This document shows positions 63,515-64,000 of a stretch of DNA of 64,000 nt, piece after piece. Location of the stretch: positions 367,501-431,500 of the forward strand of contig JAAOOA010000054.1 of assembly GCA_012861695.1 (NCBI GenBank). Reading direction: 5' to 3'. Each line of letters starts with the position of its first letter. Within the stretch, counting starts at the first letter, position 1. Under the pieces are notes generated by a model. That model had not been told where the DNA came from, ran no database searches, and saw only the letters and a list, made by a program, of their open reading frames with translations. This DNA is from Trematomus loennbergii (lineage: Eukaryota; Chordata; Actinopteri; Perciformes; Nototheniidae). Both the position numbers and the translations under genes were made by a program.

Positions 63515-64000
63515 CTAAGACCCCATTTACACGGGAACGCAAACGAAACGCAAACGAACCGAATACGATATCAAAAAAGTCTTCCGTTCACACGAGACCG
63601 CTCGAAAGCGCTGGCATATGCTGGGCCTGTAAGTGGCGCTGTACTTCCGCCACAAAATACACCAAAAGCAGCGAAGAAGACCCCGAGCATGGTTGCCATG
63701 GTTGCCCTTCTGTTTATGGATTTAGCAACATGTAGTTCTCCATGTCCACTTGTTGCTGATGGTTGTGGTAGAGGAGCTGTAGATTTTGCACTAACATCTG
63801 TAGCATGGTCAGTAGCAGTAGCTACTGACCATGCTACAGCAGTGAGCAGCAGAGGTGGGGAGAGGTGGGGAGAGGTGGGACTAGAGCTTCATCGTTATCA
63901 GGAAATGATCGTATAGGGCGTACACACTGAGCCGTTTGGCCCCCCAGAGCGTTCCGTTTGCAGATCTATCCACCTTGGGACCCGTGTGAACGAACGGGCT
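63515..64000. mobile_element. Family D element, copy 4 (cut by window end)
   Basis: It begins AGACCCCATTTACACGGGAA and shares GCGAAGAAGACCCCGAGCAT and GTTGCCATGGTTGCCCTTCT with copy 2 and the STAPLPQPSATSGHGEL module with copy 1 (here on the opposite strand, 63735-63810). The right end is outside the window. Confidence 0.85.

Overview
The window is nuclear DNA of a bony fish, probably a spiny-rayed teleost. It has small genes with GT-AG introns and long (CA)n/(TG)n microsatellites. It also has tRNA-derived SINEs with a TGTAATG-type tail and a dense load of fish-type DNA transposons. I see no bacterial genes, CRISPR arrays or operons.

Two host genes lie head to tail on the minus strand in the first 22.5 kb. 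fkbp15 (bases 76-15654, 22 exons; the 3' end lies beyond base 1) encodes a WH1-like plus FKBP plus coiled-coil protein linked to actin and early endosomes. fgf17 (bases 18390-22460, five exons, 221 codons if my first exon is right) encodes a secreted FGF8-subfamily growth factor and reads cleanly. The fkbp15 reading frame is broken by one or two bases in six exons and once more at a splice junction. Most breaks sit in or beside short homopolymers, so I favour consensus errors over a dead gene.

From about 23 kb to the end I find no host gene. The region is nested mobile DNA whose borders can be read from terminal inverted repeats (TIRs) and target-site duplications (TSDs). It holds: three hAT elements with exact 8-bp TSDs (one of them inside the gene region); two inverted copies of a Harbinger-type element (25.0 and 35.5 kb); a 4.1-kb long inverted repeat inside a TTAA-flanked element (26.9-31.4 kb); an internally deleted piggyBac with TTAA and CCTCTTAAG ends (37.2-41.0 kb) that carries another TTAA element; a foldback element with 0.4-kb arms (41.8-44.4 kb); three solo LTRs with 5-bp TSDs; and three Harbinger-type units in tandem joined by single TAA trinucleotides, each with a broken MADF-domain exon (50.5-53.3 kb).

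A 0.72-kb element (55.1-62.7 kb) has been split by a 6.0-kb element and two solo LTRs. Four members of another element family (23.3, 42.8, 47.1 and 63.5 kb) share internal modules with an unrelated element at 39.8 kb. The mobile elements have no visible link to the functions of the two genes. The most useful finds are the insertion stratigraphy, the MADF-bearing tandem array and the long hairpin-forming repeat.
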